From Acuticoccus mangrovi (GTDB lineage: Bacteria; Pseudomonadota; Alphaproteobacteria; Rhizobiales; Amorphaceae): a DNA stretch of 64,000 nucleotides. The stretch covers positions 186,001 to 250,000 of the forward strand of contig NZ_JAEKJA010000001.1 in the NCBI RefSeq assembly GCF_016411865.1. Direction: 5' to 3'. The notes below the pieces were generated by a model that was given only the letters and a program-made list of their open reading frames with translations, searched no databases and had not been told where the DNA came from. Positions 8,701 to 17,471 of this stretch are shown in pieces. Within the stretch, counting starts at the first letter, position 1; every line of letters starts with the position of its first letter. The position numbers and the translations under genes were made by a program.

Positions 8701-9647
8701 CAATATTCGATCCTGTCGCGCTGGCGGAAGATGGCCGTGAGGAGGAGGACGCCCGCAAGCACGATCACGAACCACACGACGGCGATGGTCGAGGGGTAGC
8801 CGAGATCGAATTCGGACCATTGGAAGGCGCGCTTGTAGACGTAGGTCGACACCGTCTCGGTGGACCACAGCGGGTTGCCCCGCGTCGTGACCCAGACGAG
8901 GTCGAAGATCTTCATCTTGCCGATGAAGGAGAGGATGACGAGGTTGAGGAGCGTCGGCCGGATGAGCGGCAGGATGACGAACCACAGCTTGGCGAACCAG
9001 CCGCAATTGTCGAGCTCGGCCGCTTCGAGCACCTCGGAGGGCAGCGACGACATGGCGGCGAGGATCACCACCATGTTGAAGCCCGTCCACATCCAGGTGG
9101 TGACGCCGATGAGGGAGGGCAGCGCGGTCGCGGGGTGGCCGAGCCAGGGCTGGGCGAGGCCTCCAAGGCCGATGCCGCGCAGGATCTCGTTGAGGGCCCC
9201 CCAGTCGTAGTTGAGGATCCACATCCACAGGATGCCGACGACGACGTAGGACATCAGCACCGGCGTGAACCAGGCGACGCGCAGGAAGCGGGCGAAGGGC
9301 ACCTTGGCGTAGAGGCAGAGGGCGAGGAGGGTCGCGATGGTGACCTCCAGGATCGGCGCCGCCACCGCCCAAGTGAGCGTGTTGTGCACCGCCTTCCAGA
9401 AGATCTTGTCGGTCCAGAGCTCGGCGTAGTGGGTGAAGCCGACCCACTCGTCCGGCCGGTTGGGGACGACGAGGTGGACCGAGTTGAAGAAGGTCCGCGC
9501 CACCGGCAGCGCCGTGAAGGCGGCGTAGATCAGGAGAGCGGGGGTGAGGAACGCCGCGATGGCGCTGCGCGGGTTGGCGTGGTCGCGCGCGGGCGGCACG
9601 TCGGTGAGCGCCGTCGCGGGGGCGTTCATGTCGCGGGGTATGGCCAT
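8700..9647 (-). CDS. Carbohydrate ABC transporter permease (MalF/UgpA-like)
   Basis: The partner permease of the sugar importer. It has about six hydrophobic segments and the EAA-type loop EVLEAAELDNCGWFAKLWFV followed by ILPLIRP. 315 residues; the first ATG is used, though the second (MNAPATAL) is possible. It follows the binding-protein gene after an 80-base gap that contains a terminator-like hairpin, which may lower permease expression relative to the binding protein. Confidence 0.93.
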   Translation of the reverse strand: MAIPRDMNAPATALTDVPPARDHANPRSAIAAFLTPALLIYAAFTALPVARTFFNSVHLVVPNRPDEWVGFTHYAELWTDKIFWKAVHNTLTWAVAAPILEVTIATLLALCLYAKVPFARFLRVAWFTPVLMSYVVVGILWMWILNYDWGALNEILRGIGLGGLAQPWLGHPATALPSLIGVTTWMWTGFNMVVILAAMSSLPSEVLEAAELDNCGWFAKLWFVILPLIRPTLLNLVILSFIGKMKIFDLVWVTTRGNPLWSTETVSTYVYKRAFQWSEFDLGYPSTIAVVWFVIVLAGVLLLTAIFRQRDRIEY

Positions 9648-9664
9648 CGGGAGCCCTCGGCGGC

Positions 9665-9693
9665 GGGAAAAGGGCGGCCCCCGAAGGGGCCGC
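9665..9693 (-). terminator. Intrinsic terminator / attenuator between binding-protein and permease genes
   Basis: On the minus strand GCGGCCCC, a TTCG tetraloop and GGGGCCGC form a perfect 8-bp stem followed by CCTTTTCCC. It sits inside the operon, so partial read-through would give more binding protein than membrane components, a common design for ABC importers. Confidence 0.75.
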
Positions 9694-9727
9694 AGTTGGC
9701 TCAGCCAGTCGGCTCAGCCACGTCAGC

Positions 9728-10993
9728 TCAGTAGGAGGAGCCCATCATGTCGATCACCTCGTCGACGCCGATCAGGCCGGCGGGGAAGGCCTGGTTCACC
9801 GTCTGGGTGAAGGTCTCGCGCGCGGTGCCGTGCATCTGCTGCACCGGGATGCCGTAGGTGTAGGTCACGCCCTCGTTGGCGGCGGCGAGTTTCTTGAAAT
9901 AGTCGGCCTTGTCGCCGGTGATGGCCGAGGGATCGGCCTTGATGCCGGTCTGGACGAGGTTCGCCTCGAGCCAGGCGTTGCCCATTTCGGGCGTCGCCAT
10001 GGAGTTGAGGAAGTCCACCGCGAGGTCGGGATGCTCGCTCGCGGCGTTCACCACGAAGGAGCCGCCGACGGCGATGGTCTTGCACTGCGGGCACGCGGCG
10101 TCGGGCGGGATCGGGCCGTTGACGATGCCGAGGGCGAAGTTCTCCGGCTGGCCGCCCGCATCGGGCGCGGCGAAGGCGCGCGAGGGATAGAAGGAGCCCA
10201 TCTGGAGCATCGCCGCGCCGGGGTCGGTGTGGAAGTAGCGGTGCGCCTCGCCGAGCTTGATGGAGGAGAAGGAGGCGGGGAAGGCTCCGGCGTCGATGAT
10301 CTCCTTCGCGTACTCCAGCGCCTCGCGCACCCGTGGGTCGCTCCATTCGACGCCCTCGCCCTTGAGGAGGCTTTCGTAGTCCGCCTTGCCGAGGCGCTTC
10401 ACGAGGATCTCGTGGGTGAGGAAGGCGCCGGGGTAGGGGCGGTCGCCGACGCCCTGAGCCATCGGCGTCATGCCGGCGCCGGCGATCGTCTTCACCGCCT
10501 CGACGAACGCCTCGCCCTCGAGCCCGTCCACCGGGATCGCGATGCCGAGCTCTTCCAGCATCCCTTCGTTGGTGTAGGTCTCCACCGTCCAGGCCTCCAG
10601 CGGGAAGCCGTAGACGCCGCCGTCGTAGCCCCACACCTCCTGCGCCCAAGGCTCGATGGCGTCCCAGTTCAGCTTGTCCTTCAGGTCGAGGATCAGGCCG
10701 GTCTTCATGTACTCGGTCTGATCGGTCTCGGCGTAGAAGATGTCGGGGGCCTGGCCGGCGCTGAGGGCGGTCTTGAGCGCGGCGTAGAGCGGCTCCTTCT
10801 GATACCAGCTGATCTTGATGGTGACGCCGGGGTGGGCGGCCTCGAAGGCGCGGGCCGCATCCTCCACGAACTTCACCTTGGCCGTCTGGTCGGCCCAGTG
10901 GGACCAGAGGGTGAGCTCCTGCGCCGAGGCGCCGGTGGCTGCGGCTGCGGCGAGCGCGGCAATGGTCGCCGCGGCGAGTGTCTTTCCTGTCAT
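9728..10993 (-). CDS. Carbohydrate ABC transporter substrate-binding protein
   Basis: A periplasmic family-1 solute-binding protein of 421 residues. A signal peptide ends ATGASAQ, and the mature protein begins ELTLWSHWADQTAKVKFVED, typical of CUT1 sugar binders. It captures the ligand and delivers it to the permeases downstream. The start ATG is fixed by GGGGAGGAACG just upstream; in-frame codons further upstream extend into the regulatory region. It is the first gene of the operon. Bound sugar unknown. Confidence 0.95.
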   Translation of the reverse strand: MTGKTLAAATIAALAAAAATGASAQELTLWSHWADQTAKVKFVEDAARAFEAAHPGVTIKISWYQKEPLYAALKTALSAGQAPDIFYAETDQTEYMKTGLILDLKDKLNWDAIEPWAQEVWGYDGGVYGFPLEAWTVETYTNEGMLEELGIAIPVDGLEGEAFVEAVKTIAGAGMTPMAQGVGDRPYPGAFLTHEILVKRLGKADYESLLKGEGVEWSDPRVREALEYAKEIIDAGAFPASFSSIKLGEAHRYFHTDPGAAMLQMGSFYPSRAFAAPDAGGQPENFALGIVNGPIPPDAACPQCKTIAVGGSFVVNAASEHPDLAVDFLNSMATPEMGNAWLEANLVQTGIKADPSAITGDKADYFKKLAAANEGVTYTYGIPVQQMHGTARETFTQTVNQAFPAGLIGVDEVIDMMGSSY

Positions 10994-11056
10994 CGTTCCT
11001 CCCCATCGGCGCCTTTGCGACGCTCTCGAAACGTGAGCATCGATGGTTGCGACAGG

Positions 11057-11089
11057 TTCGTCAATAATATTATTAATGATATTATCGAA
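11057..11089. promoter_or_regulatory. AT-rich interrupted palindrome, probable GntR operator
   Basis: A 33-base interrupted inverted repeat: outer arms TTCG/CGAA, middle arms AATA/TATT and inner arms ATTA/TAAT around a central T, 12 of 16 pairs matching. An exact 12-base palindrome (AATAATATTATT) overlaps its left half. It lies 64-96 bases upstream of the binding-protein start, between it and the divergent GntR gene, in an otherwise GC-rich region. The assignment to that regulator is inference. Confidence 0.6.
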
Positions 11090-11276
11090 AACTAGCGAAC
11101 GCACCGAGGCGACGGATCGGATGATCGCGCAGGGGGCGCGTCGCGTCGGGCTGGCCACGGCCCGCTTTCTATGGGAAGCGGCGGGCGGGCGGTGTCCCTG
11201 TCGCGGGTCGATGGATGGCGAGGATGGAGGGCATGGTTTTGCGACGACGAGATCGCGCGTTCGGCGTGCCGCGGCC

Positions 11277-12017
11277 ATGACGGAGCGCATGGGCGTCGCC
11301 GGCGAGACCCTGTCGGATGCGGCGCCCTCCCGCGCCGGCGCCGCCGTCGGGGAGGTGGTGGACGCGCTGGAGCTCGAGATCGTGCTCGGCCGTCTCCGCC
11401 CCCAGGTCCGCCTGGTGGAGGACGAGCTGATGCTGCGCTTCGGCGCCAAGCGGCACGTGATCCGCTCCGCCCTCGATGCGCTCGTCGCCGGCGGGCTGGT
11501 GGAGCGCCGCCCGCACCGCGGCGCGCTGGTGCGCGAGTATCAGGCCGACGAGGTGCGCGAGCTCTACGCCTTCCGCGCCGACCTCTACCGCCTCGCGGTG
11601 GCGGCGATGCCGCTCCCCTTCGCGCCGGAGGTGATCGCCGGGCTCGCCGCCGAGTGCACCGCGCACGAGAGCGCCATCGCCGAGGGGGACCTCGCCGCCG
11701 TCATCCGCCACAACGACGCGTTCCACCATCTCTTCTTCGCCGAGTGCGGCAATCGCTTCGTGGTGGAGGCGGTGCGGCGGGTGGACAGCGCGAGCCGCGC
11801 CATCCGCTCCTACCGGGTCGGCGATCCGGTGCGCCTCAACCAGGCCGCCCGCGAGCATCGCGAGCTGATCGCCGTGGCGGCGGAAGGGGATCGCGCGCGC
11901 CTTGCCGAGCTCGCGGTGCGCCACATCCTGCCCTCGCTCCACCTTTATCTCGACGATCGGGCCGTCCTCGACGAGCGCGTGGTGCCCGAGGGGCGCGCCG
12001 AGGTCGACGAGGAGTGA
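11277..12017 (+). CDS. GntR family transcriptional regulator, FCD subfamily
   Basis: A likely repressor of the divergent transport/catabolic operon. The N-terminal winged helix (about residues 25-90) includes LVEDELMLRFGAKRHVIRSA and LVAGGLVERRPHRGALVREY; the rest is an all-helical FCD ligand domain with metal-ligand histidines in HNDAFHHLFF and AREHRELIAVAAEGD. About 246 residues with the chosen ATG; the frame is open upstream for 78 more codons but those residues look unstructured. No clear ribosome site marks the start. It ends three bases before the convergent aldolase gene. Confidence 0.88.
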   Translation: MTERMGVAGETLSDAAPSRAGAAVGEVVDALELEIVLGRLRPQVRLVEDELMLRFGAKRHVIRSALDALVAGGLVERRPHRGALVREYQADEVRELYAFRADLYRLAVAAMPLPFAPEVIAGLAAECTAHESAIAEGDLAAVIRHNDAFHHLFFAECGNRFVVEAVRRVDSASRAIRSYRVGDPVRLNQAAREHRELIAVAAEGDRARLAELAVRHILPSLHLYLDDRAVLDERVVPEGRAEVDEE

Positions 12018-12020
12018 AGC

Positions 12021-12785
12021 CTACCTCCTCCACCCCTCGGCACGGGCGAGGGCGCCGCGGCGCAGGATGGCGAGGTCGACGTCGACGGCGGTGAACACGC
12101 TGCCCGCCGCCATCACCTCGGCGACGTAGGTCTGATCGGCGTTGAGGAAGCCGGCGGGCTTGCCGGTCGCGCGCACCCGCTTCACCGCGTCGACCACGGC
12201 GGCCTTCACCGTCGGATGGGCGGGCTCGCCGGGAAAACCGAGGCTGGCGGCAAGGTCGGACGGGCCGATGAACACCCCGTCCACCCCCGGCACCGCGGCG
12301 ATCTCTTCCAGCGCGTCGAGTGCGGTGCGGGTCTCGATCTGGACGAGAAGGCAGATCTCCTCCCGCGCCCTGCGGTGGTAGCCGGCGATGGCGCCGAAGC
12401 CGCTCGCCCGCGTGACGCCGGCGACGCCGCGGATCCCCTCCGGCGGATAGGCGACCGACGCGGCGGCGAGGCGCGCTTCCTCGGCAGACTGGACGAACGG
12501 TACGAGGAGGGTCTGGGCGCCGCAGTCGAGGAGCTTCTTGATCTCCACCGGGTCGAGCGAGGCCGGCCGCACCACGGGCGAGACGGCGTAGGGCGCGACC
12601 GCCTGCAGGAGGGGGGTGATGGTGGAGGAATCGAGCGGGCTGTGCTCGGTGTCGAACATCATCCAGTCGAAGCCGCAACCAGCGAGCATCTCCGCCACGA
12701 GCGGGTCGCCGATCGAGCACCAGAGGCCGATCTGAGGCTCCCCCCGTGCGATGGCGGCCTTGAAGATGTTGGGCTTCAGATCCAT
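12021..12785 (-). CDS. HpcH/HpaI family class II aldolase
   Basis: A metal-dependent pyruvate aldolase (254 residues) that splits 2-keto-3-deoxy or 4-hydroxy-2-oxo acids. Motifs are FDTEHSPLDSSTI, LVPFVQSAEEARLAA, the metal glutamate in VQIETRTALD, and VDGVFIGPSDLAASLG. GAGGAGGAGA precedes the chosen ATG; upstream in-frame codons add an unrelated leader. It is convergent with the GntR gene and shares the neighbourhood with a second pyruvate-type aldolase (the RraA-like gene at 6066-6755), suggesting two cleavage steps or alternative substrates. Confidence 0.88.
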   Translation of the reverse strand: MDLKPNIFKAAIARGEPQIGLWCSIGDPLVAEMLAGCGFDWMMFDTEHSPLDSSTITPLLQAVAPYAVSPVVRPASLDPVEIKKLLDCGAQTLLVPFVQSAEEARLAAASVAYPPEGIRGVAGVTRASGFGAIAGYHRRAREEICLLVQIETRTALDALEEIAAVPGVDGVFIGPSDLAASLGFPGEPAHPTVKAAVVDAVKRVRATGKPAGFLNADQTYVAEVMAAGSVFTAVDVDLAILRRGALARAEGWRR

Positions 12786-12973
12786 GGCGTCCGTCTCCTC
12801 CTCGCGCGGCATCTCGGCCGTCGGACATCGTGGGAGGCGCGAGGCCTCCCTCATCGTGACCATGCGGCTTGCGGCGGGATTCGTCCAAACGCAGCGGCGG
12901 GCGGTGGAGAGGGAACGGCGAGGGCGGGCACCGCCCTGTCCTCACACGGCAGTGGCTTTCGTGTGGTCGCTGA

Positions 12974-13001
12974 GGTCAGGGGTCAGGGTTCGGGGTTCAG
13001 G
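12974..13001. repeat. Four-copy heptamer tandem repeat over the mprF stop codon
   Basis: On the plus strand: GGTCAGG, GGTCAGG, GTTCGGG, GTTCAGG, contiguous 7-base units. The mprF-like stop codon (12997-12999) lies in the last unit, so copy-number change could alter or extend the protein end. Confidence 0.6.
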
Positions 13002-15693
13002 GGGCCGGGACGGGTCGCGGGATCGGCACCGGCGCGGGGCGGCTCGGCGGGCCGACCACGCCGCGCGGCCCGCGCGAGATGATGAGCGTCGCGTCGACCA
13101 GCGCCCTCGCCGCCGAGAAGCCGCCGGTGTGGGCGAGGTAGCGGGGGCACCACTCGGGGTCGAACTTCTCCTTGAAGGCGCGCAGGCCGCGGAAATTATA
13201 GAGCTGGCTCCCGTGCCGGAAGATGCTGTCGCCGAGCCGGCTCCACGCCGGGGCGAGGCGGTGGGCGGTGAGCCCGGAGAGCGGCGCCATGCCGAGATTG
13301 AGCCGCTCGACGCCGGCCGCCTTCATCGCCCCGAGGAGGGAGAGGAAGAGATAGTCCATCGCCCCGTGTGGCAGGCCGGGCACGTGGCGCATCAGGTCGA
13401 TGGCGGCGCTGCGACCGTCCGCGGTGCGCCACAGGCTGGCGAAGGCGACGGGCGCGCCGTCGAGCCGCAGTACGGCGTGGTCGAAGCGGGCGAGATAGGC
13501 GGCATCGAAGAAGCCGAGGGAGAAGCCCTTCTCCCGCCCCTTCTGGCGCTGGAGCCAGGTGTCGGACACGGCCTTGAGCGCGCCGAGCCGCTCGGGCACG
13601 TCGGCGGCGCAGAGTAGCTCGAAGCGCAGGCCCGCGCGCTCTGCCCGGGCGATGCGCTGGCGGTGGCGCGCCGCCCGCGAGCCCGCCAGCGAGAACGCGC
13701 CGAGATCGACCACCGCCTCCTCGCCGAGCTTTGCGAAGGAGAAGCCGGCATCGATATAGAGCGGCAGATATTGCGAGGAGACCTGGTAGAAGGCGGCGCG
13801 CCCGCCATGCCGGTCCGCGAGCTCCTTGAAGCGCCAGATGAGGTCCACCGTGGTGCGGGAGTCGGCGCCCACGGGATTGCCCATGGCGAGGAAGGTGGAG
13901 CCGTAGACGGCGTACATCACGAAGCCGTCGCCGAGGTCGGAGAAGAGGAAGTGCTTGTCGCCGAGGTGGGCGAGGTGGGCGGAGGGCTCCTCCGCCGCGG
14001 CGAGGGCGTGCGCGATGCGGCGGGCGTCGGGGGCGTCGGCGAGCGGGCGGCAGGGGCGATGGAGGGCGCGCCAGGCGGCCGCGAACGCGATCACCAGGAC
14101 GGCGCCGGCAAGGATCGGTATCACGCGGGGGATCTCGCCGCGCGGCCCGATCTGCCACCACAGGAGCGGGCGGTCGCCGGGGCCGCCATAGACCATCAGC
14201 CCGGCGAGCACGCTGGCGGCGAGGGCGAGGGTCACCGCGCAGAGCCAGCGGCGCGACATCGCCGCGTCGGCGCTCCGGCGGTAGAACTCGCGGCGCGACA
14301 CCACGAGGAGGGCGAGGATCAGGATGCAGAGGCCGGCGATCTCGCCGTCGATGCCGGTCAGGAGCGATAGCAGCGCGCTGCCCGAGAGGATCGCCACCGC
14401 GATTCGCCAGGAGGAGTGGAGGCGCCGCATCAGGCCGTAGCCGACGATGAGGAGGGCGGCGCCCGCAAGGCTCGCGACAAAGTGGGAGGCTTCCACCGAG
14501 GGGAGCGGCAGCACCCGGTCGAGGAGGGCGGCGCGGCCGGTGTCAGCGGGCATCGCGGCGGAGAGGAGGAGGATGAGGCCGGCGACGAACACCATCATCC
14601 CGGCGAGTCGCGGCAGGAGCGGGCGGATGGTGCGGGCGAGAGCCTCGCGCGCGGCGATGAGCTTCGGCGAGGGGGTGCCGATCTCGAGCGCGATGAAGGC
14701 CGCCCCGCCGAGGGCGAAGGGCAGCGCGTAGTAGACGGCGCGAAAGCAGATGAGGGCGCCGACGAGGGCGGCGCGGTGCTCCGGGGGAAAGGATAGGAGC
14801 ATCACCGCCTCGAACGCGCCGAGCCCGCCCGGCGCGTGGCTCACGACCCCGGCGACCGTCGCCATGGTGAAGACGACGAGGAAGGCCGGGAAGGCGACGG
14901 CGACGCTCTCGGGCAGGAGGAGCCAGAGGGCGAGGGCGGCGAGCCCCGTCTGCGCGATGCCGAGGGCGAGCACGGCGAGGAGCGTCCCGGCGCCCGGCAG
15001 GCTGAGCTGCCAGTCGCCGACGGCCATCGTGCGGCGGGTGAGGCCGCAGCTTGCCACCCACCCGCCGAGGGCGAGGACGATGAGTGCGCCGGCGACCCGC
15101 CCGACGCGATCGTCGATGCCGAAGGTCGGGGCGAGCGCGTCCGGCGCGGCGAGGAGGCAGAGGCCGGCGAGCCCGGCGATGCCGAGCCAGAAGCTGACCG
15201 TGCCGAGGAGGGTGACGGCGAGGATCGCGGCGTTGGTGAGCCCGCGGGTCTTGTAGCGACGCAGCCGGACGGCGCCCCCCGTCAGGACGCCGAAGCCCAG
15301 GACGAAGGTGAAGCTGTAGGCGATGAGCGCGGTGATCGCCGCCGCCGCCGGTCGCACCGGCGCCTGCACCTGGCGCAGCGCCAGCCACTCGAAGCCGACG
15401 AGGGCGGCGTAGGAGCCGACGGTCGCCGCGATCGCGACGAGCACCCAGCGCGCTTCGGTCGCGGCGATGGCGGCCTCGATCTCCTGCCAGCGGATGTGGC
15501 GGAAGGTGTCGGCGAGGAGGGCGAGGATCGCGACGGCGACGGCCACCGCGAGGGCGACGCCGGCAGGGCCGCGCAGCAGGCGATAGGCCGAGCGCAGCCC
15601 CGCTTCCACCTTCTGGGAGGGGGCAGCAAGGTGGGCGCCGATCGCGGTCGCGGCGGCGCGCAAGGGGGTGAGGCGGTGGTCCATCGGCCGCAT
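12997..15693 (-). CDS. mprF: MprF-like bifunctional phosphatidylglycerol aminoacyltransferase/flippase
   Basis: A large inner-membrane protein of about 898 residues. The N-terminal two thirds has many hydrophobic segments, including the flippase-domain motif GVVSHAPGGLGAFEAVMLL; the C-terminal third is the soluble DUF2156/GNAT-like transferase (FLFSDLGDGFVMYAVYGSTF, GLPHGAMDYLFLSLLGAM, RGLRAFKEKFDPEW). It transfers lysine or alanine from tRNA to phosphatidylglycerol and flips the lipid, reducing sensitivity to cationic peptides. The last residues are Pro-rich and end inside a heptamer repeat. The start is one of two nearby ATGs (15693 or 15684). It is divergent from tRNA-Trp. Confidence 0.92.
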   Translation of the reverse strand: MRPMDHRLTPLRAAATAIGAHLAAPSQKVEAGLRSAYRLLRGPAGVALAVAVAVAILALLADTFRHIRWQEIEAAIAATEARWVLVAIAATVGSYAALVGFEWLALRQVQAPVRPAAAAITALIAYSFTFVLGFGVLTGGAVRLRRYKTRGLTNAAILAVTLLGTVSFWLGIAGLAGLCLLAAPDALAPTFGIDDRVGRVAGALIVLALGGWVASCGLTRRTMAVGDWQLSLPGAGTLLAVLALGIAQTGLAALALWLLLPESVAVAFPAFLVVFTMATVAGVVSHAPGGLGAFEAVMLLSFPPEHRAALVGALICFRAVYYALPFALGGAAFIALEIGTPSPKLIAAREALARTIRPLLPRLAGMMVFVAGLILLLSAAMPADTGRAALLDRVLPLPSVEASHFVASLAGAALLIVGYGLMRRLHSSWRIAVAILSGSALLSLLTGIDGEIAGLCILILALLVVSRREFYRRSADAAMSRRWLCAVTLALAASVLAGLMVYGGPGDRPLLWWQIGPRGEIPRVIPILAGAVLVIAFAAAWRALHRPCRPLADAPDARRIAHALAAAEEPSAHLAHLGDKHFLFSDLGDGFVMYAVYGSTFLAMGNPVGADSRTTVDLIWRFKELADRHGGRAAFYQVSSQYLPLYIDAGFSFAKLGEEAVVDLGAFSLAGSRAARHRQRIARAERAGLRFELLCAADVPERLGALKAVSDTWLQRQKGREKGFSLGFFDAAYLARFDHAVLRLDGAPVAFASLWRTADGRSAAIDLMRHVPGLPHGAMDYLFLSLLGAMKAAGVERLNLGMAPLSGLTAHRLAPAWSRLGDSIFRHGSQLYNFRGLRAFKEKFDPEWCPRYLAHTGGFSAARALVDATLIISRGPRGVVGPPSRPAPVPIPRPVPAP

Positions 15694-15831
15694 GATTGCG
15701 CCGCGCGACTGGCGCCACCCTTGTGCGGTGCCACACCGGACGGCCGCCGCCCCGCCGGAACCGACGAGCGGTCGCGTCAGCGGCACTACGGGCGAGGCGT
15801 CGGGACCGACGCGCGGAGGGGCACGGCGGGC

Positions 15832-15860
15832 TTGCAGGCGAGGGCGAAGCGTCTTATTGC
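15832..15860 (+). promoter_or_regulatory. Sigma70 promoter of tRNA-Trp
   Basis: TTGCAG at 15832-15837 and TATTGC at 15855-15860 are 17 bases apart; the -10 ends 11 bases before the tRNA, fitting a start just upstream of it. Confidence 0.6.
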
Positions 15861-15871
15861 AGTGGCACCGA

Positions 15872-15947
15872 AGGGGTGTAGCTCAGCTGGTAGAGCGGCG
15901 GTCTCCAAAACCGTAGGCCGGGGGTTCGAGTCCCTCCGCCCCTGCCA
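15872..15947 (+). tRNA. tRNA-Trp (anticodon CCA)
   Basis: A 76-base cloverleaf with encoded CCA. Acceptor AGGGGTG pairs with CGCCCCT (one G-T), the D arm is GCTCAGCTGGTAGAGC, the anticodon loop CTCCAAA gives CCA, and the T arm holds GGTTCGAGTCC. Its position before secE-nusG is the conserved proteobacterial arrangement. Confidence 0.97.
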
Positions 15948-16012
15948 ATCCCGCGGCAACAGCGATCCCCAGCCGATGGAACGTCGCGACGATCTTTCGT
16001 GATCGGAGGGGC

Positions 16013-16041
16013 TTGCATAAGCGATCGCGACTTGTTAGCTA
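16013..16041 (+). promoter_or_regulatory. Candidate promoter of secE-nusG
   Basis: TTGCAT at 16013-16018 and TAGCTA at 16036-16041, spaced by 17 bases, lie about 120 bases before secE and after tRNA-Trp, the only good match in the gap. Confidence 0.55.
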
Positions 16042-16162
16042 GCACGCTTACGAGGTGCGCGGAGGGGGTCGCGCGCCTCGCCACTCAGACGATCAGTGGT
16101 GACAGGGCCTTGTGACGGTGTCGCAGGGCTTCACTGCGTCTGGGAGAAGTATAGGGGTCCTC

Positions 16163-16348
16163 GTGGCGATAAATCCGTTTCAATTCATCCAGGAAGTGCG
16201 GACCGAGACCGCGAAGGTGGTCTGGCCGACGCGGCGGGAGACGATCATCACCACGGTGATGGTGTTCATCATGTGCGCGTTCGCTTCGGTCTTCTTCTTC
16301 CTGGTCGACCGTATCCTGGGCTTCGGGCTCGGGCTGGTCCTCGGCTAG
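16163..16348 (+). CDS. secE: Preprotein translocase subunit SecE
   Basis: The small SecYEG clamp subunit in the inner membrane, 61 residues with one C-terminal transmembrane helix. INPFQFIQEVRTETAKVVWP followed by TRRET is the SecE signature, and IMCAFASVFFFLVDRILGFG is the membrane span. The GTG at 16163 is chosen because it aligns with the usual VAxxNPF start of alphaproteobacterial SecE; a longer frame upstream runs into sequence with no homology. It is followed 46 bases later by nusG. Confidence 0.93.
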   Translation: MAINPFQFIQEVRTETAKVVWPTRRETIITTVMVFIMCAFASVFFFLVDRILGFGLGLVLG

Positions 16349-16394
16349 GGCGCCCGCTGCGGCCGCCCGCGACGGACCATCAAGGCAGATTCGA

Positions 16395-16925
16395 ATGAAG
16401 AAACGCTGGTACATCGTCCACGCCTACACGAACTTCGAGAACAAGGTGCGCGATGCCATCCTGCAGGAGGCGGAGCTGCGCGGCCTGACCGACATGTTCG
16501 ACGAGGTGCTGGTTCCCAAGGAGAAGGTGACCGAGGTGCGCCGCGGTCGCCGCGTGGACACGGAGCGCAACTACTACCCGGGCTACGTGCTCGTGAAGTG
16601 CGCGCTGACCGACGAGGTGTTCCACCTCATCAAGAACACGCCGAAGGTGACGGGGTTCCTGGGCGCGACCCAGCGTCCGCAGCCGATCCCCGACAAGGAG
16701 GCCGAACGGATCCTCCATCAGGTGACCGAAGGGGTGGAGCGGCCGCGGCCGACCGTCTCCTTCGAGGTGGGCGAGCAGGTGCGCGTGTCGGACGGCCCGT
16801 TCGCGAGCTTCAACGGCCTCGTGGAGGAGGTCGACGACGAGCGGGCGCGGGTGAAGGTGGCGGTGTCGATTTTCGGCCGGCCGACCAACGTCGAGCTCGA
16901 GTACGCGCAAGTGGAGAAGATGTAG
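16395..16925 (+). CDS. nusG: Transcription termination/antitermination protein NusG
   Basis: A 176-residue elongation factor that binds RNA polymerase and couples to Rho or ribosomal S10. The N-terminal NGN domain begins [20 protein letters not shown] with the hallmark [12 protein letters not shown]; the C-terminal KOW domain is [19 protein letters not shown]. It lies between secE and rplK in the standard order. Confidence 0.98.
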   Translation: MKKRWYIVHAYTNFENKVRDAILQEAELRGLTDMFDEVLVPKEKVTEVRRGRRVDTERNYYPGYVLVKCALTDEVFHLIKNTPKVTGFLGATQRPQPIPDKEAERILHQVTEGVERPRPTVSFEVGEQVRVSDGPFASFNGLVEEVDDERARVKVAVSIFGRPTNVELEYAQVEKM

Positions 16926-17042
16926 GCGCCACGGCGTCGACAGGAACGGCGGAAGGCGACCCGGGCGGCCAACCCGGAGAGCCGCACCGCAAACGGGCAA
17001 TTCGGCCCGAACTTGGCAGGGCTTCGGCCCGAGGAGAACTGA

Positions 17043-17471
17043 ATGGCAAAGAAGATTGCCGGCTACATCAAGCTGCAGGTGCCGGCGGGCGTCGCGACTC
17101 CGTCGCCGCCGATCGGCCCGGCGCTCGGTCAGCGCGGTCTGAACATCGTGATGTTCACGAAGGAGTTCAACGCGAAGACCCAGGACCTGGAGAAGGGTGC
17201 TCCCTGTCCGACGATCATCACCTACTACACCGACAAGTCGTTCTCGTTCGAGATCAAGACGCCGCCGGTGACGCACTTCCTGAAGAAGGCCACGGGCCTG
17301 AAGTCCGGCTCCAAGGCGCCGGGCAAGGAGAAGGCCGGCACCGTCACGAAGGCGCAGGTGCAGGAGATCGCCGAGGCCAAGATGAAGGACCTCAACGCCG
17401 ACACGGTCGAGCAGGCGATGAAGATGGTGGAGGGCTCCGCCCGCTCCATGGGTCTCGAGGTGGTCGAATAA
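17043..17471 (+). CDS. rplK: 50S ribosomal protein L11
   Basis: The 142-residue GTPase-centre protein that binds 23S rRNA with L10/L12. It starts [20 protein letters not shown] followed by [15 protein letters not shown], the proline-rich N-terminal switch, and ends with the rRNA-binding domain. GAGGAGAACTGA precedes the ATG. Its stop shares one base with the rplA start, so the two are coupled. Confidence 0.98.
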   Translation: MAKKIAGYIKLQVPAGVATPSPPIGPALGQRGLNIVMFTKEFNAKTQDLEKGAPCPTIITYYTDKSFSFEIKTPPVTHFLKKATGLKSGSKAPGKEKAGTVTKAQVQEIAEAKMKDLNADTVEQAMKMVEGSARSMGLEVVE

